The notes below the pieces were generated by a model that was not told the DNA's origin, did no database searches, and worked only from the letters and a program-made list of their open reading frames with translations. Of a DNA stretch of 64,000 nucleotides, positions 51,301 through 58,622 are shown in pieces; the first letter of the stretch is position 1; each line of letters begins with the position of its first letter. Origin of the DNA: an uncultured Roseibium sp. GTDB taxonomy: Bacteria; Pseudomonadota; Alphaproteobacteria; Rhizobiales; Stappiaceae. A program made the position numbers and the translations under genes. The stretch is taken from contig NZ_CANLVF010000001.1 of assembly GCF_947494555.1 (NCBI RefSeq), positions 682,001-746,000 of the forward strand. Direction: 5' to 3'.

Positions 51301-51792
51301 ATGGCGCTCGACCGCTGGCTGGCCCTAGTCATCCTGCTGATCTGTCTGGCCTATGGCTATGCAGCCTATTTCACCATGGACGCGCTTCTGCCGCCGATCA
51401 TGAAACGCAGTCCAATCTGGCCATCGAGCTTTCCGAAGGTTCTGGTGATCGGAAGTATCTTGTTGTCCTTGAGCATCGTGCTCGGTCTTGAGAAGTCTCC
51501 AGAGAAAAAAGACGCCGCGGACATCAATCTGTCTCGGCTGCGCGAATACAAGGTCGGCCAGGCGATCCTGCTCCTCGGTTTGATGGTTGCTTACGCGCTT
51601 CTACTGCGGCCGCTCGGTTTCCTTGCCTCGACCTTTCTGTTTCTGACCGTTGGTAGCTATATCCTCGGCGAGCGCCGCTACGGCATAATGATCATTGTCG
51701 CGGCAATTGCTGCAGGCACGGTCTGGTATCTGGTGGATGTGGTGCTTGGGATCTTCCTAAGTCCGTTCCCATTGTTCTTGACGGGAGGCTGA
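51301..51792 (+). CDS. tctB: Tripartite tricarboxylate transporter TctB family protein
   Basis: 163 residues, four hydrophobic segments (LALVILLICLAYGYAAYF; ILLSLSIVLGL; AILLLGLMVAYALLLRPLGFLASTFLFLTVGSYILG; IMIIVAAIAAGTVWYLVDVVLGIFL), with the TctB pattern LLRPLGFLASTFLF. GGGGGGGAACG precedes its ATG. It is the small membrane subunit of the tripartite system and is followed by tctA with no gap. Confidence 0.87.
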   Translation: MALDRWLALVILLICLAYGYAAYFTMDALLPPIMKRSPIWPSSFPKVLVIGSILLSLSIVLGLEKSPEKKDAADINLSRLREYKVGQAILLLGLMVAYALLLRPLGFLASTFLFLTVGSYILGERRYGIMIIVAAIAAGTVWYLVDVVLGIFLSPFPLFLTGG

Positions 51793-51793
51793 G

Positions 51794-53317
51794 ATGCTTG
51801 AAGGACTTTTGACCGGCCTCGCAACGGCCTTCACCTTTACCAATATCATGATGGTGGTCGGTGGCTGCCTGATCGGTACCTTTATCGGCATGCTGCCTGG
51901 TCTCGGCCCAATGTCTATCATTGCGATCATGATCCCGGTTGCGATCACGATCGGCGATCCGTCAGCTGCGCTTATCCTGCTGGCGGGGGTCTACTACGGT
52001 GCCGTATTCGGTGGCTCGACGTCGTCCATCCTGATCAATGCGCCAGGCGTTGCCTCGACGGTGGCCACCTCGTTCGACGGGTATCCGCTGGCGCGCAAAG
52101 GCCAGGCCGGAAAGGCTCTGACAGTCGCTGCCATCTCGTCCTTCGCAGGCGGGACAATCGGCGCGATCCTTCTAATGGTGTTCGCGCCTGCGCTGGCATC
52201 GGTCGCCCTCCTGTTTCACTCCTCGGAGTATTTTGCACTGATGGTCGTCGGACTGTCCGCCATCGCCGCATTTGCCGGAACAGGGCAGGTCGGCAAGGCG
52301 CTACTGATGACATTCCTCGGGCTGATGATGGCAACCGTCGGGGAGGGCGTGCTCTTCAACGCACCCCGCTTCACGATGGGGATAATGGATCTTCAATCCG
52401 GCTTTGGCTTCATCACGCTCGCCATGGCGATGTTCGCACTTCCCGAAGCGATTTTCCTCGTCCTCGACCCGAACCGATCCAAGACCGGGGACGGAAGCGA
52501 CAGCGGCAAGATCAAGAATTTGCGCATCACCAAGGAGGAGGCGCGCAGTATTACGCCCGTAATCGGCCGTCAGTCGCTCCAGGGCTTCTTCATCGGCGTC
52601 CTGCCCGGAGCGGGCGCGACCATCGCTTCGTTTCTCGGCTATGCTGTGGAGCGCAACATTGCCTCGAAAGAAGAGCAGGATGAATTCGGCAAAGGTTCCG
52701 TTAAAGGGATCGCTGCGCCGGAAAGTGCAAATAATGCTGCTTGCACAGGATCGTTTGTGCCGCTCCTGACGCTCGGCATCCCGGGATCAGGGACCACCGC
52801 CATTCTGCTCGGGGCGCTGATTGCTCTCAATGTCAGCCCGGGGCCGCGCCTCATGGTCGATGAGCCGCAGATCTTCTGGGCAGTGATCATTTCCATGTAT
52901 CTTGGAAACCTGGTGCTGCTGGTCCTGAACCTGCCACTCATCCCCTATATCGCAAAAGTATTGGCTGTTCCGCGTAACTACCTGATTCCCTTCATTTTGT
53001 TCTTCACGCTGATGGGTGCCTATATCGGGCAGAACAATGCGACAGAGCTTCTGCTCCTTGTCGGTTTCGGAGTGTGCGCAACACTGTTCCGGTTTGCAGA
53101 CTACCCGCTTGCACCGCTCCTCATCGGGTTCATTCTCGGACCGCTGCTTGAGAACAACTTTTCCCGGGCTATGCAGCTTTACGACGGCGTCGGTTTCGTT
53201 TGGGAGCGTCCGATGACGCTCGGATTGTTGATCCTTGCGGTTGTTCTGGTGGTGTTGCCGGGCTATCGGGCGCGCCGCGCACGGCTTCGCGCTGAAGGTG
53301 TCGCTGACGGCGACTAA
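51794..53317 (+). CDS. tctA: Tripartite tricarboxylate transporter TctA family permease
   Basis: 507 residues, about twelve membrane segments with the TctA sequences GTFIGMLPGLGPMSIIAIMIPVAI, GGSTSSILINAPGVASTVATSFDGYPLARKGQAGKAL, FFIGVLPGAGATIASFLGYAVER and ESANNAACTGSFVPLLTLGIPGSGTTAILLGAL. It forms the ion-coupled channel for the ligand bound by TctC. It is followed after 26 bases by the CoA-transferase gene, indicating that the imported acid is CoA-activated. Confidence 0.94.
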   Translation: MLEGLLTGLATAFTFTNIMMVVGGCLIGTFIGMLPGLGPMSIIAIMIPVAITIGDPSAALILLAGVYYGAVFGGSTSSILINAPGVASTVATSFDGYPLARKGQAGKALTVAAISSFAGGTIGAILLMVFAPALASVALLFHSSEYFALMVVGLSAIAAFAGTGQVGKALLMTFLGLMMATVGEGVLFNAPRFTMGIMDLQSGFGFITLAMAMFALPEAIFLVLDPNRSKTGDGSDSGKIKNLRITKEEARSITPVIGRQSLQGFFIGVLPGAGATIASFLGYAVERNIASKEEQDEFGKGSVKGIAAPESANNAACTGSFVPLLTLGIPGSGTTAILLGALIALNVSPGPRLMVDEPQIFWAVIISMYLGNLVLLVLNLPLIPYIAKVLAVPRNYLIPFILFFTLMGAYIGQNNATELLLLVGFGVCATLFRFADYPLAPLLIGFILGPLLENNFSRAMQLYDGVGFVWERPMTLGLLILAVVLVVLPGYRARRARLRAEGVADGD

Positions 53318-53343
53318 GACGGAAATCAAAAGGGGCGAGTGAG

Positions 53344-54537
53344 GTGTCAAAACCGCTTGCAGGTATCCGGGTCCTCGACCTGACGAATGTTCTCGCTGGC
53401 CCCTTTTGCTGTCATCACCTCGCGCATCTTGGCGCGGAAGTGATCAAGGTCGAGGCGGCAGGCCGCGGCGATCTTGCCCGTAAGCTCGGCGCTGACGCGG
53501 AGCTCAACGAGAAAGGTATGGGCGTTTCTTTTCTTGCGCAAAATGCCGGCAAGAAATCCGTCACGGTCAATCTCAAGCATCCCAAGGGCAAAGAGCTTTT
53601 TTTCAAGCTCGTGAAGACGGCAGACGTGCTGGTGGAGAACTTCCGGCCCGGTGTCATGGACCGGCTTGGTGTTGGCTATGATGCGCTCAAGAACGAGCAC
53701 CCGGAGTTGATCTATTGCGCGATCTCGGGCTTCGGACAGGACGGCCCCTGGGTGCACAGGCCTGCCTACGACCAGATTATCCAGGGAGCATCGGGGGTCA
53801 TGTCGATCACCGGCGACAGTGACAGCGCTCCCTTGAGGGTCGGCTATCCGGTGGCCGATACCGTTGGAGGCATAACGGCGGCGTTCGCCGTCGCATCCGC
53901 GCTCAATGCCTCGCCAAGAGGCAGCTTCATCGATGTCTCCATGCTGGAATCGGTTCTTGCCACGATGGGTTGGGTGGTATCGAACTACCTCAACGCCGGT
54001 GTTGAACCAGCCGCCAACGGCAACGAAAATGTCACTTCGGCACCCTCTGGCGCTTTTGAAGCGGCCAAAGGCCTGCTCAATATCGCGGCCAACAAGGATG
54101 AGCAGTGGGTCCTGCTGACGGATCATCTGGGCTTGAGCGCCTTGCGCGAGCGTCCGGAATACGCAACGCGCGAAGACCGGAAACAGAATCGTTTGGCGCT
54201 TAAAGCGGAGCTCGAAACCGTGTTGAAGACCCGTCCGGCCCGGGATTGGGCCAAGGAACTCAACCGCCTCGGCGTGCCTTCCGGCGCCGTGTTGACGGTG
54301 CCGGAAGTGCTGGATATGCCGCAGGTTGCCGATCGTGGCTTTTTGAAAACCTACCAGGAGGTTCCAGGCGTCGGCCGGGACATTTCCGTCACAACGACCG
54401 GGATCAAACTGGACGGGAATGCGCCTAGCGTCGACAGTCCGCCACCCCTTCTTGGCGAGCACAATGACGAGATCTGGACCGATCTCGGCGTTAGCGAGCA
54501 GGAGCTGAACGAATTGCGGAACGGCGGTGCGTTATGA
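53344..54537 (+). CDS. CaiB/BaiF (class III) CoA-transferase
   Basis: 397 residues from GTG at 53344. Class III features: LAGIRVLDLTNVLAGPFCCHHLAHLGAEVIKVE, VTVNLKHPKGKELFFKLVKTADVLVENFRPGVMDRLG, ISGFGQDGPW, the catalytic Asp in GSFIDVSMLES, and GVPSGAVLTVPEVL. It transfers CoA from a donor such as succinyl-CoA or acetyl-CoA to a carboxylate. It sits between TctA and the citryl-CoA-lyase-like enzyme and overlaps the latter by 4 bases, so the likely acceptor is a citrate-like tricarboxylate. Confidence 0.9.
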   Translation: MSKPLAGIRVLDLTNVLAGPFCCHHLAHLGAEVIKVEAAGRGDLARKLGADAELNEKGMGVSFLAQNAGKKSVTVNLKHPKGKELFFKLVKTADVLVENFRPGVMDRLGVGYDALKNEHPELIYCAISGFGQDGPWVHRPAYDQIIQGASGVMSITGDSDSAPLRVGYPVADTVGGITAAFAVASALNASPRGSFIDVSMLESVLATMGWVVSNYLNAGVEPAANGNENVTSAPSGAFEAAKGLLNIAANKDEQWVLLTDHLGLSALRERPEYATREDRKQNRLALKAELETVLKTRPARDWAKELNRLGVPSGAVLTVPEVLDMPQVADRGFLKTYQEVPGVGRDISVTTTGIKLDGNAPSVDSPPPLLGEHNDEIWTDLGVSEQELNELRNGGAL

Positions 54538-55355
54538 GCGGCGAAAAGACTGATGTATCGGATTGGTGGTCGACCGAGATTATCGACATGGCGCCCGGTC
54601 AGATCCGCTTCCGTGGGCAGGCCATTGAGGACTTGATCGGTTCTGTTTCATTTCCTCAGATGATCTGGCTGATGACGCGCGGTGAATTGCCGTCACAGGA
54701 GCAGGCAACGCTTTTGGAATGTGCCCTTGTTGCGGCGGTTGACCATGGCCCCCAGGCCCCCTCCATTGCAGCCGCGCGCATGGCGGTGACCTGCGGGCTC
54801 GGCCTCAACGGCGCCATGGCGTCTGCCGTCAATATGCTGGATGATGTCCACGGAGGCGCGGGAGAACAGGCTGTCGAACTTTATGGATGGATCGGCGAGG
54901 CCGTCAGCAATGGCGTCGAAAATGAAGAAGCCGCTGCACAGATGATCGACCGCTGGCAGAAGACCCGCACTGCCTTTGTGCCGGGATTTGGCCATCGGTT
55001 TCACAAGCCGGAGGATCCGCGCGCTCCCCGGCTGCTGGGACTTGTCGATGAGGCGGCCCTGGCAGGCACGGTGAGCGGACGGTTTGCAAAGATAGGCCGT
55101 GCCGTCCAGCATGTCCTCAATACCCGCAAGGGGAAGCCGGTCCCGATGAACATCGACGGCGCAACGGCTGTCATTTACGCCGAACTCGGGTTTGCCGGTC
55201 CATTGGCGCGGGGTCTGTTCTGCCTTTCCAGATCAGTCGGCGTGATCGCGCATGCCTGGGAACAGATGCAGCAGGGCGGGCGCAACAAGGGGCCAACACC
55301 GCCGTCTTATCGTTGGACTTACACCGGGCCCAATCCAATAGAAGACAAGCGATAG
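54534..55355 (+). CDS. Short citrate-synthase-family protein, citryl-CoA-lyase-like
   Basis: 273 residues compared with about 370-430 for citrate synthases. All three citrate-synthase active-site positions can be seen: His in DDVHGGAGEQ, His in PGFGHRFHKPEDPRAP and Asp in PMNIDGATAVIY. The N-terminal large-domain part is shortened. Proteins of this size in operons with class III CoA-transferases are annotated citryl-CoA lyases, running the reaction in the cleaving direction: a (methyl)citryl-CoA gives acetyl- or propionyl-CoA plus oxaloacetate. It overlaps the CoA-transferase gene by 4 bases. Substrate inferred from context. Confidence 0.85.
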   Translation: MSGEKTDVSDWWSTEIIDMAPGQIRFRGQAIEDLIGSVSFPQMIWLMTRGELPSQEQATLLECALVAAVDHGPQAPSIAAARMAVTCGLGLNGAMASAVNMLDDVHGGAGEQAVELYGWIGEAVSNGVENEEAAAQMIDRWQKTRTAFVPGFGHRFHKPEDPRAPRLLGLVDEAALAGTVSGRFAKIGRAVQHVLNTRKGKPVPMNIDGATAVIYAELGFAGPLARGLFCLSRSVGVIAHAWEQMQQGGRNKGPTPPSYRWTYTGPNPIEDKR

Positions 55356-55419
55356 CGGCATATTTCAAAATGCGATTGCGTGAGCTAGGTGCGATCCGCT
55401 GTTTGCCCGTCGCGGTAGC

Positions 55420-56475
55420 TCAACTTCTATTGCGTTTGCTCGCTTTCGGGGCCGGACCAAGCGTGTTTCTGCGGCATATCGTTGTCGGCAACTCTACGCT
55501 TTGTGGCGTTTTGCCGTTGATTGCGCTCATCAGGGCCTGCGCCGCAAATTGGCCCATTCGCCGATGCGGAACGTGAACCGTGGTGAGCGGGACGTTTGCA
55601 ACGCTCGCCAGTTCAATATCGTCAAAACCGGTGATGGATACATCGTCCGGGATGCTCATGTTCAGTGCCGATGCTGCCCTAACTGCACCGACCGCAAGAA
55701 CGTCGTTGCCGCACATGACGGCGGTCGGCCGGTCCTCACGGGACATCAGGCTGCGAAAGGCTACGTCGCCCTTGTTGATCGAATATTGTGTTTCCTGAAC
55801 GATCAGATCAGAAGGGTCCAGCCCTGCTGCTTCCATTGCGTCGCGAATGCCATGTACACGATCCCGGGCGCGGTCATTCGCAATGGTGTCCGCGGTAATG
55901 CATCCGATTTTGGTGTGTCCGTTTTTGAGTACCAGTTCGGCCAGTGAGCGCATTGCGCGTCTGTTGTTGAAGCCGACTGAAAGATGTTTCTCAGCGGGAT
56001 CGGAGGCCCATGTCAGGACCGCCGGAATCTTGCGTTTTTCAAGATATTCATAAATCTTTGGGTCACGCTGATACCCAATCAGCAGCAATGCATCCGCACC
56101 GCGCACCGTTAGTGTCTTGATCTGCTCTTCTTCCAGATCCTGGCGGTAAGATGAGCTGGCGACCAGCAAGGTGCAGCCGTTTTCCTGAAGTTCTTCCTGA
56201 AAGGCCTGTATGCCGCGCGCGAAAATGGCGTTTTCCATTGTCGGAATGATCGCGCCGATTGTGTTCGTGCGTCCGGCAGCAAGGGCGCGTGCGCTGTAAT
56301 TGGGTGAATATCCGAGGCGATCGACAGTCTCCATCACGATATTCAGCGTCTTCTTCGTGACCCTGTCGGGGGTATTGAGACACCTGGAAACCGTTGCGGT
56401 CGACACGCCCGCTGCAGCCGCCACGTCGGCAAGCGTCGGAATTTCTCCCAGCGTTGAACTTGTGAATTCTTCCAT
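55420..56475 (-). CDS. LacI family transcriptional regulator
   Basis: 351 residues from ATG at 56475; an ATG 20 codons upstream (56535) is an alternative, while the longer frame beyond it crosses the operator and is rejected. HTH: PTLADVAAAAGVSTATVSRCLNTPDRVTKKTLN followed by hinge and a periplasmic-binding-like effector domain (TNTIGAIIPTMENAIFARGIQAFQEEL; DVSITGFDDIELASVANVPLTTV). It is divergent from the TRAP/dihydroxypropanesulfonate operon with a perfect 24-base palindrome between, so it is very probably the operon repressor. Confidence 0.92.
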   Translation of the reverse strand: MEEFTSSTLGEIPTLADVAAAAGVSTATVSRCLNTPDRVTKKTLNIVMETVDRLGYSPNYSARALAAGRTNTIGAIIPTMENAIFARGIQAFQEELQENGCTLLVASSSYRQDLEEEQIKTLTVRGADALLLIGYQRDPKIYEYLEKRKIPAVLTWASDPAEKHLSVGFNNRRAMRSLAELVLKNGHTKIGCITADTIANDRARDRVHGIRDAMEAAGLDPSDLIVQETQYSINKGDVAFRSLMSREDRPTAVMCGNDVLAVGAVRAASALNMSIPDDVSITGFDDIELASVANVPLTTVHVPHRRMGQFAAQALMSAINGKTPQSVELPTTICRRNTLGPAPKASKRNRS

Positions 56476-56571
56476 TAATCCAATCGGGTAATTTTCCGAG
56501 GCTCGAGTCAAGGCATGGAAATGCATTAAAGCCATTTTCCTTTCCGGAGAACAGTTTTTCTGCTTGCAATG

Positions 56572-56595
56572 AAAAATGTAAGCGCTTACATTTTT
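56572..56595. promoter_or_regulatory. Perfect 24-base LacI-type operator
   Basis: The arm AAAAATGTAAGC (56572-56583) is followed directly by its reverse complement GCTTACATTTTT (56584-56595). The central CG dyad and flanking GTAAGCGCTTAC core are typical of LacI/GalR operators. It lies in the promoter region between the LacI gene and the small-protein/TRAP operon. Confidence 0.88.
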
Positions 56596-56629
56596 ACTGG
56601 CCGGGATAATCGATCGTTGGGAGGTGATC

Positions 56630-56809
56630 ATGCTTTTGGCTCTTGCGGCCGTTTTGTTTGCCGCTTTTGTGATCAATGTTTCGATCGGTTCAATGGGTGG
56701 AACGCCGTTGCTGGGCAACGTCGGCGAGATGCTTTTGCTGCTTGCCGTATCCATTGCGTTCACCGCATCAGTCCTGAAGAGAGAAGCAAAAAAGCGAACC
56801 GGCGACTAA
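56630..56809 (+). CDS. Small membrane protein leading the TRAP/sulfonate operon
   Basis: 59 residues from ATG at 56630, with GGGAGG five bases upstream. Two hydrophobic segments (LLALAAVLFAAFVINVSIGS; GEMLLLLAVSIAFTASVL) separated by a short GGTPLLGNVGE turn, and a basic end (KREAKKRTGD). It is the first gene after the LacI operator and is followed 30 bases later by the TRAP binding-protein gene. No family recognised; a small accessory protein of the transporter is a reasonable guess from position only. Confidence 0.72.
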   Translation: MLLALAAVLFAAFVINVSIGSMGGTPLLGNVGEMLLLLAVSIAFTASVLKREAKKRTGD

Positions 56810-56839
56810 CTGGACCTTTTGGGATTTTGGGAGGAAATC

Positions 56840-57982
56840 ATGAAGAAGACCGAAGACCTCGCTTCGCGCGAGCGCCGTAATTTTTTGAAGCTTGCCAGTG
56901 CCGGCGGCTTTACCGCTGCAGTTGTCGCAGGCGCTGCCGGTGTTTTGTGGTCGGACGAAGCCGTCGCGCAAACCGCACAGGAAGAGCGTTCCCGCGAACA
57001 GGCTGCCGACCACATCATGACGCTTGCGACCGCGTATGTGCTCGGCGCATCGCGCAGCTATCCGATCATGCAGCTTGACCTGAAAGAAAACATTCAAAAT
57101 GCCACGAACGGCAAGGTGTATGTCAAACTTGCACCGGGCGGACAGCTTGGTGCAGGCGGCGCACTGGCGCAGGCAGTTCAGGGCGGTACCATTCAGGCAG
57201 CCCAGCATTCGCTTTCGAATTTTGCTCCGTTTGCATCCGCTGTCGACCTGATCAACATGCCGTATTTCTGCGGTTCCAACCAGCGCTTCACCAACCTTGT
57301 GACGTCGGAAGCATGGAAGAAGGAAGTGCATCCGAAAGTGGAAGCGTCCGGCTTCAAGGCTCTCTTTTACGTCGTGATCGATCCGCGTGTGGTTGCGGTG
57401 CGCAAAGGCGGCAACAAGGTGATCACGCCGGGAGATCTGTCCGGTGTCAAGTTCCGCGTTCCCGGGTCCGCCATGCTGCAGCAGTACTACCGCATGGTGG
57501 GCGCAAATCCGACGCCAGTCGCCTGGGGCGAGACGCCTTCAGCAATCAAGCAGGGTGTGGCGGATGCACTCGATCCGTCCGTTGGCGCTCTTTACGTCTT
57601 CGGCTTCAAGGATATCCTGAGCAATGTCACGTTTACTCAGGCCGTTCCCGACAGCCAGGTCTATTCGATGAACCTGGAATGGTTTAACTCGCTGCCTGCA
57701 GACGTACAGGAAGGCATTGAATTTGCCGGTGAAATCACGGCGCAGCAAAACCTTGCCAAGGTTCCGGCTGCCCGGGCCTATGCCATGTCGGAGCTGGTGA
57801 AGTCCGGTGTCGAGTTCCACTCTCTGACCGACGATCAGCTGGCTGAATGGAAAGATGCCGGCGGATACCAGCGTGAGGAATGGGACAAGTTCAAGGTTGA
57901 ACTGGCCGGCTCAATGGACGCCTTCGGACGTCTCGAAGACGCTGCCAATACAATGGGCCGCTACTACGTCCACGACGCGTAA
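56840..57982 (+). CDS. TRAP transporter substrate-binding protein (HpsK-like), Tat-exported
   Basis: 380 residues from ATG at 56840 (GGGAGGAAATC before it). A textbook twin-arginine signal: SRERRNFLKLASAGGFTAAV, ending near EAVAQ. DctP-type body: VYVKLAPGGQLGAGGALAQAV, GDLSGVKFRVPGSAMLQQYYR, GANPTPVAWGETPSAIKQGV. In context with HpsN and SuyAB it should bind 2,3-dihydroxypropane-1-sulfonate or sulfolactate. A hairpin follows. Confidence 0.88.
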   Translation: MKKTEDLASRERRNFLKLASAGGFTAAVVAGAAGVLWSDEAVAQTAQEERSREQAADHIMTLATAYVLGASRSYPIMQLDLKENIQNATNGKVYVKLAPGGQLGAGGALAQAVQGGTIQAAQHSLSNFAPFASAVDLINMPYFCGSNQRFTNLVTSEAWKKEVHPKVEASGFKALFYVVIDPRVVAVRKGGNKVITPGDLSGVKFRVPGSAMLQQYYRMVGANPTPVAWGETPSAIKQGVADALDPSVGALYVFGFKDILSNVTFTQAVPDSQVYSMNLEWFNSLPADVQEGIEFAGEITAQQNLAKVPAARAYAMSELVKSGVEFHSLTDDQLAEWKDAGGYQREEWDKFKVELAGSMDAFGRLEDAANTMGRYYVHDA

Positions 57983-57989
57983 GAACCGT

Positions 57990-58023
57990 TCCGGCCGGCC
58001 GGCGCTGAATGGTGCCGGCCGGA
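57990..58023 (+). promoter_or_regulatory. Intercistronic hairpin after TRAP binding-protein gene
   Basis: TCCGGCCGGC (57990-57999) and GCCGGCCGGA (58014-58023) form a perfect 10-base-pair stem, 7 bases after the binding-protein stop. It repeats the arrangement seen after the other solute-binding-protein genes in this window. Confidence 0.65.
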
Positions 58024-58095
58024 TACCATCCTTGCATCCATACGCGCGACCGCCGCGTCAGACACCTGTCTGACGGGAACGGCAGAGGAGTGCCC

Positions 58096-58611
58096 ATGTC
58101 GAATGTCATCAAAGTCTTGGACCGAAACGGCGAACGCTGGCTTCTCCTGGTCTTCTACGTCATGCTTGTCCTGACCATGTTTGTTGAAGTGGTCCGGCGC
58201 GAGGTCTTCGCGTATTCCTCCATCTGGGGCGAGGAAATCGTTCGCTATTCCTTCATCTATCTCGCCTGGATCGGCGCCGCCGCAGCGGTGAAGGAACGCG
58301 GTCACATCCGCATCGATGTGATCATGCAGTATGTCGGACCGCGGGTGAAAGCCGTGCTCTACATTTTCGGCGACCTCGTCATGGCCTTCGTTGCGGTCAT
58401 CGCCTTTTACTGGTCGTTGGAAACAGTGTTGGTCTCGGCCAAGTTCGGATCCGTCACGCACGGTCTCAGAATCTCGCAAGTCTGGTTCCTGTCTGCCGTT
58501 CCATTCGGTTTCGCCCTGGTCCTCTTCCGCCTGGCCCAGTCCTTCGTACGCGATCTGCGCGACTTTCGTGACGGACGTCCCGTCTACGAAGGCGACAAAC
58601 TGTTCGACTGA
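58096..58611 (+). CDS. TRAP transporter small permease (HpsL-like, DctQ type)
   Basis: 171 residues from ATG at 58096 (AGAGGAG upstream). Four membrane segments with DctQ features (FVEVVRREVF...SSIWGEEIVRYSFIYLAWIGAAAAVKERGHIRIDVI). Partner of the large permease, whose gene follows after 11 bases. Confidence 0.88.
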   Translation: MSNVIKVLDRNGERWLLLVFYVMLVLTMFVEVVRREVFAYSSIWGEEIVRYSFIYLAWIGAAAAVKERGHIRIDVIMQYVGPRVKAVLYIFGDLVMAFVAVIAFYWSLETVLVSAKFGSVTHGLRISQVWFLSAVPFGFALVLFRLAQSFVRDLRDFRDGRPVYEGDKLFD

Positions 58612-58622
58612 GGGAGGCGACA

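Noticed and set aside
56476..56763. Extended N-terminus (up to 96 residues) of the LacI regulator
   Set aside because: The extension runs through the 24-base operator and the promoter of the divergent operon and has no similarity to LacI proteins.
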